A stretch of 64,000 bases of DNA. Source: Spirochaetota bacterium (GTDB lineage Bacteria; Spirochaetota; Spirochaetia; Treponematales; Treponemataceae). A program made the position numbers and the translations under genes. Under the pieces are notes generated by a model that saw only the letters and a program-made list of their open reading frames with translations, had not been told where the DNA came from and made no database searches. Positions 1-6,902 of this stretch are shown here, piece after piece (position 1 is the stretch's first letter; every line of letters starts with the position of its first letter). The stretch lies in the NCBI GenBank assembly GCA_023443865.1, contig JAEZST010000018.1, positions 1 to 64,000 of the forward strand. The letters run 5' to 3'.

Positions 1-112
1 GCCTGGTGGCCATAGTGGAGAGGCAATACCCGTTCCCATCCCGAACACGGAAGTCAAGCTCTCTAACGCCGATGATACTGCTGCAAAGTGGGAAAGTAGG
101 TAGCTGCCAGGC
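1..112 (+). rRNA. rrf: 5S ribosomal RNA
   Basis: The first and last six bases (GCCTGG and CCAGGC) pair to close helix I, and the interior carries the conserved 5S segment CCATCCCGAACACGG and the GGGAAAGTAGG-type segment near the 3' end. The length of about 112 nt fits bacterial 5S rRNA. A run of seven T follows at once (112-118), so the closing helix plus T-run probably ends the rRNA transcript. The gene starts at the window edge, so one or two 5' bases may be missing; 16S and 23S genes would lie to the left. Confidence 0.95.
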
Positions 113-191
113 TTTTTTTATTTTAAAACCATATCATGATCGGACCGTTTTACCCTTCCGCGGAACGCTTCCACTAACCAGGATTACGGCA

Positions 192-202
192 TATAATGCA
201 GT
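192..202 (+). promoter_or_regulatory. Consensus -10 box just before the ktrB start
   Basis: TATAAT at 192-197 is separated from the ATG at 203 by only five bases. The TAA inside this box (194-196) is in frame with the ATG, so translation cannot begin upstream. No Shine-Dalgarno sequence is present. A -10 box here predicts transcription starting at about the ATG (leaderless mRNA). No convincing -35 hexamer lies 16-18 bases upstream. Confidence 0.55.
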
Positions 203-1540
203 ATGCGGATAAAGTTAACCGCCGATAAGGTGCAATTGTTTTCATATTTCTTGGGCATAGCCTTATTGGGTTCGTTCGTGCTGAGCATGCCATTTGTATA
301 TAAAAATCACGTGCCCGCCGATTATATCGATGCGTTATTTACCTCGGTCTCAGCGGTATGCGTAACCGGCCTGTCGACGCTCAATATGGATGTGTATTCA
401 ACCGCCGGTTTTGTGGTAATCATGGCTTTGATCGAATTGGGCGGCTTGGGATTAATTTCCTTCGTCGCGTTTTATTTAGCCGCGCCAAAAAGAAAAGTTT
501 CCCTCGTTAACCGGACGATTATAAAAGAGTTTTTCGTGGATGATGTTGAATATGATCCAAAGAAGATTCTTGCGTCGATTATAGCGTTTACCCTCTTTTG
601 CGAGATAGTCGCCTCCCTGTTCCTTTTCTTTCTCTTCAAGAAAGACGGTTCGCGGCAACCTTTTCTTGACGGTATCTTTCATGCGGTTTCCGCATTCTGC
701 AACGCCGGGTTTTCGACTTATTCGACGAGCCTCAATTCACTGGGAGATGACCGTCTGCTTTTGGCGATAATAATGGCGCTGATCGTCTTAGGCGGATTGG
801 GGTTTATTGTACTATCAGACGCCCTATCCGTAATACGCCGAAAAAAGAACAGGCTGTCTCACCATTCCCTGATCGTTATGCTCTTTACCCTTTTTTTGAT
901 CCTATCCGGATCTTTCCTTTTTTTCCTGCTTGAGTATAACCATGCATTTCGCGGCCTATCCTTGAGCGATAAAGTAATCGCTTCCCTCTTTCAATCGATT
1001 ACCCCGCGGACCGCGGGCTTTTCGGTGATCGATCAGGTTGATTTTTCGCCAACCTCGAACTTATTGGTGATGATGCTGATGTTTATCGGCGGGTCCCCCG
1101 GATCAATCGCCGGCGGGGTAAAGACCACGACTTTTTTAATCGTCGTCATGTATGCCTTGCGCGGAAACGCGGATAAAAGAGGTTTGAACTTACTGAAACG
1201 AAATATAAATACCGCAGCGTTGGAGAAATCCTTCAACATTATCGCGAAAAGTTTTATGATAATCCTTTTATCCGTTATGCTGCTTTCGATAACGGAACGA
1301 CCCTCTTTGGTGAGCGGATCATTCAAGGTTTTTGACATCATGTTCGAATCGATATCGGCGTTCGGCACGGTGGGATTGTCGATGGGAATAACCGGCGATT
1401 TAAGTTTCCTGGGAAGGATCGTGATTATCTTAACCATGTTTATCGGAAGAACGGGTATCGTCGCGATGGCGCTCGGTTTTATACGTGACGAAAAAGAGCG
1501 GTACTTTGAGTACCCGTCAGCGAGCATTATGGTAGGTTAG
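203..1540 (+). CDS. ktrB: K+ transporter channel subunit KtrB/TrkH family
   Basis: This is an inner-membrane K+ (Na+-coupled) uptake channel of 445 aa, the short KtrB length. All four pore loops of the family are visible: VTGLS near residue 54, NAGFS near 167, RTAGFS near 269 and GTVGLS near 388. The GGVKT stretch at ~304 is typical of the third repeat region. The start is fixed by an in-frame stop at 194-196. Nine bases separate it from ktrA, its expected cytoplasmic gating partner. Base composition is AT-richer than most of the window, with frequent ATA and TTA codons. Choosing KtrB over TrkH rests on length and on the adjacent single-copy RCK protein. Confidence 0.93.
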   Translation: MRIKLTADKVQLFSYFLGIALLGSFVLSMPFVYKNHVPADYIDALFTSVSAVCVTGLSTLNMDVYSTAGFVVIMALIELGGLGLISFVAFYLAAPKRKVSLVNRTIIKEFFVDDVEYDPKKILASIIAFTLFCEIVASLFLFFLFKKDGSRQPFLDGIFHAVSAFCNAGFSTYSTSLNSLGDDRLLLAIIMALIVLGGLGFIVLSDALSVIRRKKNRLSHHSLIVMLFTLFLILSGSFLFFLLEYNHAFRGLSLSDKVIASLFQSITPRTAGFSVIDQVDFSPTSNLLVMMLMFIGGSPGSIAGGVKTTTFLIVVMYALRGNADKRGLNLLKRNINTAALEKSFNIIAKSFMIILLSVMLLSITERPSLVSGSFKVFDIMFESISAFGTVGLSMGITGDLSFLGRIVIILTMFIGRTGIVAMALGFIRDEKERYFEYPSASIMVG

Positions 1541-1548
1541 GGGGGAGT

Positions 1549-2265
1549 ATGAAACAGTTCGCGATTATTGGACTCGGCGCGTTTGGCCTTCGGATGCTTG
1601 AGGAGCTTCTAAAGATAACGAATGAGATAATTATTATAGATAAAGATCGGGAAATAATCGAGAAATATAAGGATCTGGCTAAATCCGCGTATATTACCGA
1701 CGCGATCAACGAGACCGCGTTGCTAAAGATCATTCCCCCCGAGATCGACGCGGTTATCGTGGATTTGGGAGGAAAGGTCGAGGCCTCGATCATGGCCACG
1801 AATTACCTAAAGAAAATGGGCATAAGGGAGATAATCGCGAAGGCCCAAACGGATGAACACGGGGAGGTCCTGAAAATGGTGGGGGCTACTGAGGTGATAT
1901 TTCCCGATCAGGAAGCCGCGAAACGGATTACGCCCATGTTGGCGTCATCCGTGCTCTTTAATTTCCTCCCGATTTCAAAAACGTTGGCACTCGCCGAAAC
2001 GCGGATCAATGAATCTTGCGTGGGAAAGACGCTCCTGGAAGCCAACCTTCGTAAGAATTACGGTATCAACGTCGTGGCGATGAAACAGGGCGAGGCTGAG
2101 GATTTTTTCTTCATAAACGATCCGTCATACGTTTTCAAAGATACGGATATATTGCTCGTGGTCGGTACCGAGCAGAGCATAATAAAGTTCACTCAACAGC
2201 AATTAACCGTGGCCCGACAGCCCCTGGTTGAGGCGTTTAGGAATCTCTTTCCCAAAAGACGATAG
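1549..2265 (+). CDS. ktrA: K+ uptake regulatory subunit KtrA (RCK protein)
   Basis: This is the cytoplasmic gating ring protein of the Ktr system. At 238 aa it has one RCK_N Rossmann domain with the dinucleotide-binding motif GLGAFG at residues 8-13 and an acidic D at the end of the second strand (IIIIDKD). A TrkA_C ligand-binding domain follows from about residue 150 (LAETRINESCVGKTL). A strong purine-rich ribosome site (GGGGGGAG) sits just before the ATG, within nine bases of the ktrB stop, so the two genes form an operon. A terminator hairpin follows. The single RCK copy distinguishes it from duplicated TrkA. Confidence 0.93.
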   Translation: MKQFAIIGLGAFGLRMLEELLKITNEIIIIDKDREIIEKYKDLAKSAYITDAINETALLKIIPPEIDAVIVDLGGKVEASIMATNYLKKMGIREIIAKAQTDEHGEVLKMVGATEVIFPDQEAAKRITPMLASSVLFNFLPISKTLALAETRINESCVGKTLLEANLRKNYGINVVAMKQGEAEDFFFINDPSYVFKDTDILLVVGTEQSIIKFTQQQLTVARQPLVEAFRNLFPKRR

Positions 2266-2273
2266 AAACCGAA

Positions 2274-2313
2274 GCCAATGAAAGAGAAATTCTCAATTCA
2301 TTGGCTCTTTTTT
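2274..2313 (+). terminator. Rho-independent terminator after ktrA
   Basis: A nine-base perfect stem (GCCAATGAA at 2274-2282 with TTCATTGGC at 2297-2305) encloses a loop that can itself pair (GAGAA/TTCTC). It is followed by TCTTTTTTTCT. It lies directly after the ktrA stop and before the convergent malQ. Confidence 0.85.
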
Positions 2314-2340
2314 CTATTATGACTGGCTTTCGTGAACGGC

Positions 2341-3888
2341 CTATTTAGTGATGTTCCTTGCGTAAAGATGCGATATTGTTCGAAGCCACTTGGCCTTTTC
2401 TGGATCGAATTGGGTACTTGTCATGCGCCATGCCCAATTATTTCCCAACGTAGACGGCGTATTCATCCGCGCTTCCGTTCCCAGCCTAAAAATGTCCTGA
2501 AGGGGAAAAACCGCGAATACGGCAACCGACATGAGCGCGATCCGTATCAGTTCGTCGCAGAATTTTTCCTGGGACACATGATCGCCCAAGTACTTCTGAA
2601 TCATCGATAACTCTACCGGCGTGGCGCTGTTTAACCATCCTTGCATCGTGTCGTTGTCATGGGTTCCGGTATAAACGAGGCAATTATTGCCGTACATATG
2701 AGGCAGAAACGCGTTGGTGAAGCCATCCTTTCCGGCCTCATTGGCGTCAAATGCGAATTGCAAAACCTTCATTCCCGGAAGGTTGTAGTCATCGCGGAGC
2801 TTCATTACCTCGTTCGTGATCAACCCGAGATCTTCGGCAAGAATGGGAAGGTCTCCTAAGGAAGCCTTGATATTATCGAAGAAGTCATGATCCGGACCCT
2901 TTATCCATTGCCCGTTCACCGCGGTGGATTCTCCCGCCGGTATGGCCCAGTATGCCTCAAACCCGCGAAAATGATCAACGCGAATGTAATCTACGAGGTC
3001 GAGCGTTGCCTTGATGCGCGCGTTCCACCATTCGTACCCGTTTTTCTTCATCGCGTCCCAATCGTACAAGGGGTTTCCCCACAGTTGCCCGGTGGCGCTG
3101 AAATAGTCAGGGGGTACGCCAGCCACGAATTTGGGGGTTCCGTCTTCGTTTAACTGGAAGAGGTGTTGGTTCGACCAAACGTCCGCAGAATCGGACGCGA
3201 CGAATATTGGGATATCGCCGATGATGGATATTCCCCGCTCGTTCGCGTATCGTTTTAGGGCGTGCCACTGCGTGAAAAAGAAGAATTGGATGGCTTTCTG
3301 AATCTCTATACCGGGCGCGTTCTTTTCCCTCCATTGGCGCACCGCTTCTGGCTGATATGTCGCTAGGTCTTTTGGCCAATAGTTATTCCAAAGCTTTCCG
3401 AAGAGTTTTTCCTCTTGCGCCTTACGGTCATAAAATTCCTTAATATTCATGAACAAGGCGTAATTATCGAGCCAATGCGCGTGCGAAGCGCAAAATTCCA
3501 GATAGGCGGAATTTTTGCCCTTTGCGAGGAAATTCCCCGCGGCTTTCTTTAATACCGGTATTTTCCACCATACGACCGAGCCGTAGTCCACGGGCCCGTT
3601 GTTTTTAATGTACTCAGGGGGATTAATGTCGTCCTGTGAGACAAGGCCTTGGTCCCGTAATATGTCTAGATCGATCAAGAGAGGATTCCCCGCGAAGGTT
3701 GAGAACGCGGCATAGGGTGAATCGCCATAACCGGTTGGGCCAAGGGGGAGTATCTGCCAAAGCGATTGCCCTGCTTCAAGTAGCCAATCAATGAAACGGT
3801 ACGCCTGTTTTCCTATGGTACCGATTCCGGGTGTTTCCGGTAGTGAAGTGGGATGCAAAAGAATGCCGCTTGCTCGTGGTAACGCCAT
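2341..3888 (-). CDS. malQ: 4-alpha-glucanotransferase (amylomaltase)
   Basis: This GH77 cytoplasmic enzyme disproportionates maltodextrins (glycogen/maltose metabolism). At 515 aa it is the usual compact amylomaltase length. The N-terminal SGILLHPTSLP signature is present. So are the catalytic regions: IRVDHFRGFEAYW (nucleophile Asp), LAEDLGLI (acid/base Glu) and GTHDNDT (third Asp). The start follows GAGGAG at good distance. It is monocistronic, between the ktrA terminator and a bidirectional terminator upstream. A promoter with an operator-like palindrome over the predicted transcription start suggests sugar-responsive control (inference). Confidence 0.96.
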   Translation of the reverse strand: MALPRASGILLHPTSLPETPGIGTIGKQAYRFIDWLLEAGQSLWQILPLGPTGYGDSPYAAFSTFAGNPLLIDLDILRDQGLVSQDDINPPEYIKNNGPVDYGSVVWWKIPVLKKAAGNFLAKGKNSAYLEFCASHAHWLDNYALFMNIKEFYDRKAQEEKLFGKLWNNYWPKDLATYQPEAVRQWREKNAPGIEIQKAIQFFFFTQWHALKRYANERGISIIGDIPIFVASDSADVWSNQHLFQLNEDGTPKFVAGVPPDYFSATGQLWGNPLYDWDAMKKNGYEWWNARIKATLDLVDYIRVDHFRGFEAYWAIPAGESTAVNGQWIKGPDHDFFDNIKASLGDLPILAEDLGLITNEVMKLRDDYNLPGMKVLQFAFDANEAGKDGFTNAFLPHMYGNNCLVYTGTHDNDTMQGWLNSATPVELSMIQKYLGDHVSQEKFCDELIRIALMSVAVFAVFPLQDIFRLGTEARMNTPSTLGNNWAWRMTSTQFDPEKAKWLRTISHLYARNITK

Positions 3889-3918
3889 CTGGTGAAACTC
3901 CTCAATAAAATCCGGTGG

Positions 3919-3930
3919 TAAACCGGTTTA
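3919..3930. promoter_or_regulatory. Operator-like palindrome at the malQ transcription start
   Basis: TAAACCGGTTTA is a perfect 12-bp palindrome with a central CG, the form favoured by LacI-family repressors. It covers the predicted +1 of the malQ promoter, a classic repressor position. The cognate regulator is not in the window. Confidence 0.5.
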
Positions 3931-3934
3931 GTTC

Positions 3935-3963
3935 ACTATAAGTCATTCCAATAAAATTCGCAA
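3935..3963 (-). promoter_or_regulatory. sigma-70 promoter of malQ
   Basis: Reading the minus strand, TTGCGA (3963-3958) and TATAGT (3940-3935) are separated by exactly 17 bp. The predicted start is near 3928, giving a leader of about 40 nt that includes the GAGGAG ribosome site. Confidence 0.7.
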
Positions 3964-3972
3964 GGGGGAGAT

Positions 3973-4004
3973 AAAAAAAAAGCCGTCTTGCGACGGCTTT
4001 TTTT
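3973..4004. terminator. Bidirectional terminator between malQ and the fusA operon
   Basis: AGCCGTC (3981-3987) pairs with GACGGCT (3992-3998) around a TTGC loop. The stem is flanked by a run of A on one side and T on the other. It most likely terminates the minus-strand fusA-ATPase transcript, which ends at 4007. Confidence 0.85.
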
Positions 4005-4006
4005 GA

Positions 4007-4690
4007 TTACTTATCGGCTATTAGCAACGTTTTCACGTCAAGCTTAAGGTCGGTATTGTAATCTGATTTAGCGTGTTCCTTCAGTACTTTAATTTGAATA
4101 CTATCGGGCTTGGACTCCAGGTAGAGCACCACGTCGAGCTCATTCGAGAACGGGACCAGATCGGTCGGAAGGCCCTTATCCGCGGTTTCCGCGTTGGCGC
4201 TGTACCAGATCGAAAGGCCAGACTCCTTTGCGAATTCCTTCATGAGCTTCATGCTCTCGGGAAGGGCCTTGGTAAAATCGAATCCGTCTATAATGACGGC
4301 CTCGGTCTTGGCGCCTCCCTCGGCAAGGGCTTTTATGGTCTTGATTACCTGAGCGGTACGGACGGTGTCCTGATTGAAGTTGAGCACGATGCGTTTGCTC
4401 ACCACTTCTTCCTTTACGTCTGCCGCGCGGTCAAGGTTTTTCTTTTTCGCGAGCTCGGTAAAGATATCCTCATACCACGTCATGACGTGGGCAGCCTGTT
4501 GGTTGAAGGATACGTGTACGACGTGGTTTCCCTGGAGGAGCTGGTCTATGCCGAGCTGAACCAGGATGGAAGTTTTACCCAGCCCTTTCTTGGAGACGAT
4601 TACGCCGATTTCGCCGGCTTTCACGCCGCCGCCGAGGGTTTTTTCAAAATTTCGCACGGGGCTGCGTTCAATAAGATCCTGCTTAACCAT
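4007..4690 (-). CDS. RecA/KaiC-like P-loop ATPase, unknown role
   Basis: This 227-aa protein has a Walker A motif SKKGLGKTS at about residues 33-41 and a Walker B strand AVIIDGFDF near residue 135. The order matches the RecA/KaiC/RadA ATPase core. It lacks the zinc finger and Lon-like domain of RadA and has no membrane segment. It starts ten bases after fusA in the same direction and shares its terminator, so it is probably co-transcribed with fusA. The cellular role cannot be told from sequence; a link to translation or DNA metabolism is only suggested by the neighbour. Confidence 0.75.
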   Translation of the reverse strand: MVKQDLIERSPVRNFEKTLGGGVKAGEIGVIVSKKGLGKTSILVQLGIDQLLQGNHVVHVSFNQQAAHVMTWYEDIFTELAKKKNLDRAADVKEEVVSKRIVLNFNQDTVRTAQVIKTIKALAEGGAKTEAVIIDGFDFTKALPESMKLMKEFAKESGLSIWYSANAETADKGLPTDLVPFSNELDVVLYLESKPDSIQIKVLKEHAKSDYNTDLKLDVKTLLIADK

Positions 4691-4700
4691 TGACCTCTCC

Positions 4701-6788
4701 TTATTTCTGTTCTGCCTTGCGCTTGGCCTCGTATTCCTTAATCAAGGCCTCGGCGACGCTGTTGGGAACTTTGCCGTACTTGGCGAATTCCATGGAATAC
4801 TCGGCCTTTCCCTGGGTCGAAGACCGGAGGATGGTCGAAAACCCGAACATTTCGCTCAGGGGCACTTCGGAGTCAACGCGGGTGAAGTTATCGTCCTCGG
4901 TGGACGAAAGAATTATACCACGGCGCTGATTGATCAGTCCAAAGATATTTCCCTGGAATTCCTGGGGCCCTTCGATGGAAACCTTCATGATGGGCTCGAG
5001 AATCGCGGGTTTCGCCTTGAGGTATGCCTCGCGGAAACCGCCGATGGCGGCGATTTGGAAGGCGATATCGGAGGAGTCAACCGGGTGGAACTGACCGTCG
5101 TTGATGGTCGCCCGAACGCCGACGATCGGGAAGCCGATAAGGGCGCCCTTCTTCATGGATTCCTTGAAACCCTTATCGCACGAGGGAATATACTCGTTCG
5201 GGATCGAACCGCCCTTGATGGAGTCGACGAACTCGTAATCCTTATCCTCGATGGGCTCGATAAAGCCCGCGACGCGGCCGTACTGTCCTGAACCGCCGGT
5301 CTGTTTCTTGTGGGTGTAGTTGAACTCGGCGCGCTGGGTGATTGCCTCGCGGTACGCGACCTGCGGCTGACCAGTCTCGACTTCGCAACCGTATTCGCGC
5401 TTCATGCGCTCGATGTAAACCTCGAGGTGAAGCTCGCCCATACCCTGAATGATGGTCTGGTTGGATTCGGGATCGACGAAGCAGTGGAAGGTGGGGTCTT
5501 CTTTCGTGAAGCGGTTGAGGGCCTTGGCCATTTGGTCTGAAGACTTCTTGTCCTTCGGGGTGATGGAAAGGTCGATAACCGGGTTCGGCACGAACATGGA
5601 ACTCATTGCGTAGTTGAGGCCGCCGCCGCAGAAGGTATCGCCGGAGGCGCATTCAATGCCGAAGAGCGCGACGATATCGCCGGGAACGCCTTCGTTGATG
5701 TCCTGCATTTCGGAGGCGTGCATGCGAACGAGGCGTCCTACCTTGAATTTCTTGCGGGCGCGGGTATTGTAGAGCTCGTCGCCTTTCTTGATGGAGCCCT
5801 GATAGATGCGCACGTAGGTGAGCTGACCGTACTTTCCGTCCTCGAGCTTGAAGCCCAACGCGACGGTGGGCGACTTCTCGTCGCAGGAAAGGACAACGGG
5901 CTCTTCGTTCTTGTCGAGGTTGAGCGCGACGTTTTTGACTTCGGTCGGATCGGGGAGGAATTTGGTGACGCCGTCGAGCATCGGCTGAATGCCCTTGTTC
6001 TTATAGGCGGACCCGAGGAACACCGGCACGAGCTGCTCGGAAAGCGTGCCCTTTCGGATCGCGGCGTTTATCATTTCCTCGGTTTCGGCCCCTTCGAGGT
6101 ACGCTTCGGCAAGCTCGTCGGAGAACATGGAAGCGGCGTCGAGGAGCTCTTCCCGGTATTTTTTCGCGTCGGCAACGAGGTGGGCGGGGATTTCGGCATA
6201 GCGAATTTCGGTACCGCTTTCGCCCTCGAAATAGATCGCCTTCATGGTAACCAGGTCGACCACGCCCTCGAGCTTGTCTTCAAGCCCGATGGGAAGCTGC
6301 ATCATGTAGGCGTTGAGGCCAAGTTTCTCGCGAAGCTGCATGCGGACCTTCAGGGGGTTCGCGCCGGTTCGGTCGCACTTGTTTACGAAGGCGATGCGGG
6401 GTACATGGTAACGTTTCAGCTGTCGGTCTACGGTGATGGACTGGGACTGTACGCCGCCTACGGAGCACAGAACGAGGATTGCCCCGTCAAGCACGCGGAG
6501 AGACCGCTCGACTTCGATGGTGAAGTCAACGTGTCCAGGGGTATCGATAACGTTGATCGTGTAGTCCTTCCACTGGACCTGGGTCGCAGCGGACTGAATC
6601 GTGATTCCGCGCTCTCGCTCGAGCTCCATACCGTCCATAACAGCGCCGACACCGTCTTTACCGCGGACTTCATGGATCGCATGGATCTTATTGCAGTAAA
6701 AAAGGATACGTTCGGAAAGAGTCGTCTTTCCCGAGTCGATGTGGGCGCTGATACCGATATTCCTCATCTTGGAAATATCAAAGGCCAT
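4701..6788 (-). CDS. fusA: Translation elongation factor G (spirochaetal EF-G1 type)
   Basis: This GTPase catalyses ribosomal translocation. At 695 aa it has the full EF-G layout: G domain with AHIDSGKTT (P-loop), a GITIQSA switch I region, DTPGHVDF and NKCD, then domains II-V. The P-loop has Ser where classical EF-G has Ala (HIDAGKTT). That Ser is typical of mitochondrial EF-G1 and of the spirochaete spdEFG1 branch (family knowledge). I start at the ATG at 6788 because an AGTGAGG ribosome site lies 8 bases before it and overlaps an upstream in-frame GTG at 6803. A second, recycling-type EF-G would be expected elsewhere in the genome. Confidence 0.95.
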   Translation of the reverse strand: MAFDISKMRNIGISAHIDSGKTTLSERILFYCNKIHAIHEVRGKDGVGAVMDGMELERERGITIQSAATQVQWKDYTINVIDTPGHVDFTIEVERSLRVLDGAILVLCSVGGVQSQSITVDRQLKRYHVPRIAFVNKCDRTGANPLKVRMQLREKLGLNAYMMQLPIGLEDKLEGVVDLVTMKAIYFEGESGTEIRYAEIPAHLVADAKKYREELLDAASMFSDELAEAYLEGAETEEMINAAIRKGTLSEQLVPVFLGSAYKNKGIQPMLDGVTKFLPDPTEVKNVALNLDKNEEPVVLSCDEKSPTVALGFKLEDGKYGQLTYVRIYQGSIKKGDELYNTRARKKFKVGRLVRMHASEMQDINEGVPGDIVALFGIECASGDTFCGGGLNYAMSSMFVPNPVIDLSITPKDKKSSDQMAKALNRFTKEDPTFHCFVDPESNQTIIQGMGELHLEVYIERMKREYGCEVETGQPQVAYREAITQRAEFNYTHKKQTGGSGQYGRVAGFIEPIEDKDYEFVDSIKGGSIPNEYIPSCDKGFKESMKKGALIGFPIVGVRATINDGQFHPVDSSDIAFQIAAIGGFREAYLKAKPAILEPIMKVSIEGPQEFQGNIFGLINQRRGIILSSTEDDNFTRVDSEVPLSEMFGFSTILRSSTQGKAEYSMEFAKYGKVPNSVAEALIKEYEAKRKAEQK

Positions 6789-6812
6789 AACACTATACCT
6801 CACTCATATTGG

Positions 6813-6831
6813 TTTTGCGAAAAACGCAAAA
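6813..6831 (-). promoter_or_regulatory. Hairpin in the fusA leader
   Basis: A perfect seven-base inverted repeat (TTTTGCG, five-base spacer, CGCAAAA) lies in the predicted 5' untranslated region, between the fusA promoter and its ribosome site. It could modulate translation or mRNA stability. No known riboswitch or r-protein site is recognised. Confidence 0.4.
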
Positions 6832-6858
6832 GTTTTCAAGAAACAGTTATTCTTTAGC

Positions 6859-6887
6859 ATTGTATCGAAAACCTCGATGAGTGGCAA
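6859..6887 (-). promoter_or_regulatory. sigma-70 promoter of fusA
   Basis: On the minus strand TTGCCA (6887-6882) and TACAAT (6864-6859) are spaced by 17 bp. The promoter sits just downstream of the preceding lipoprotein gene (stop at 6903). The predicted leader is about 64 nt and contains a hairpin. Confidence 0.75.
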
Positions 6888-6902
6888 TACGGTAAGGATC
6901 CC

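Noticed and set aside
6..212. Open frame across the 5S rRNA and ktrB leader
   Set aside because: It lies within the rRNA gene and has no coding character.
5718..6857. Long open frame (379 codons) opposite fusA
   Set aside because: It mirrors the codon bias of fusA on the other strand, has no ribosome site or recognisable domain, and overlaps the highly conserved EF-G gene completely.
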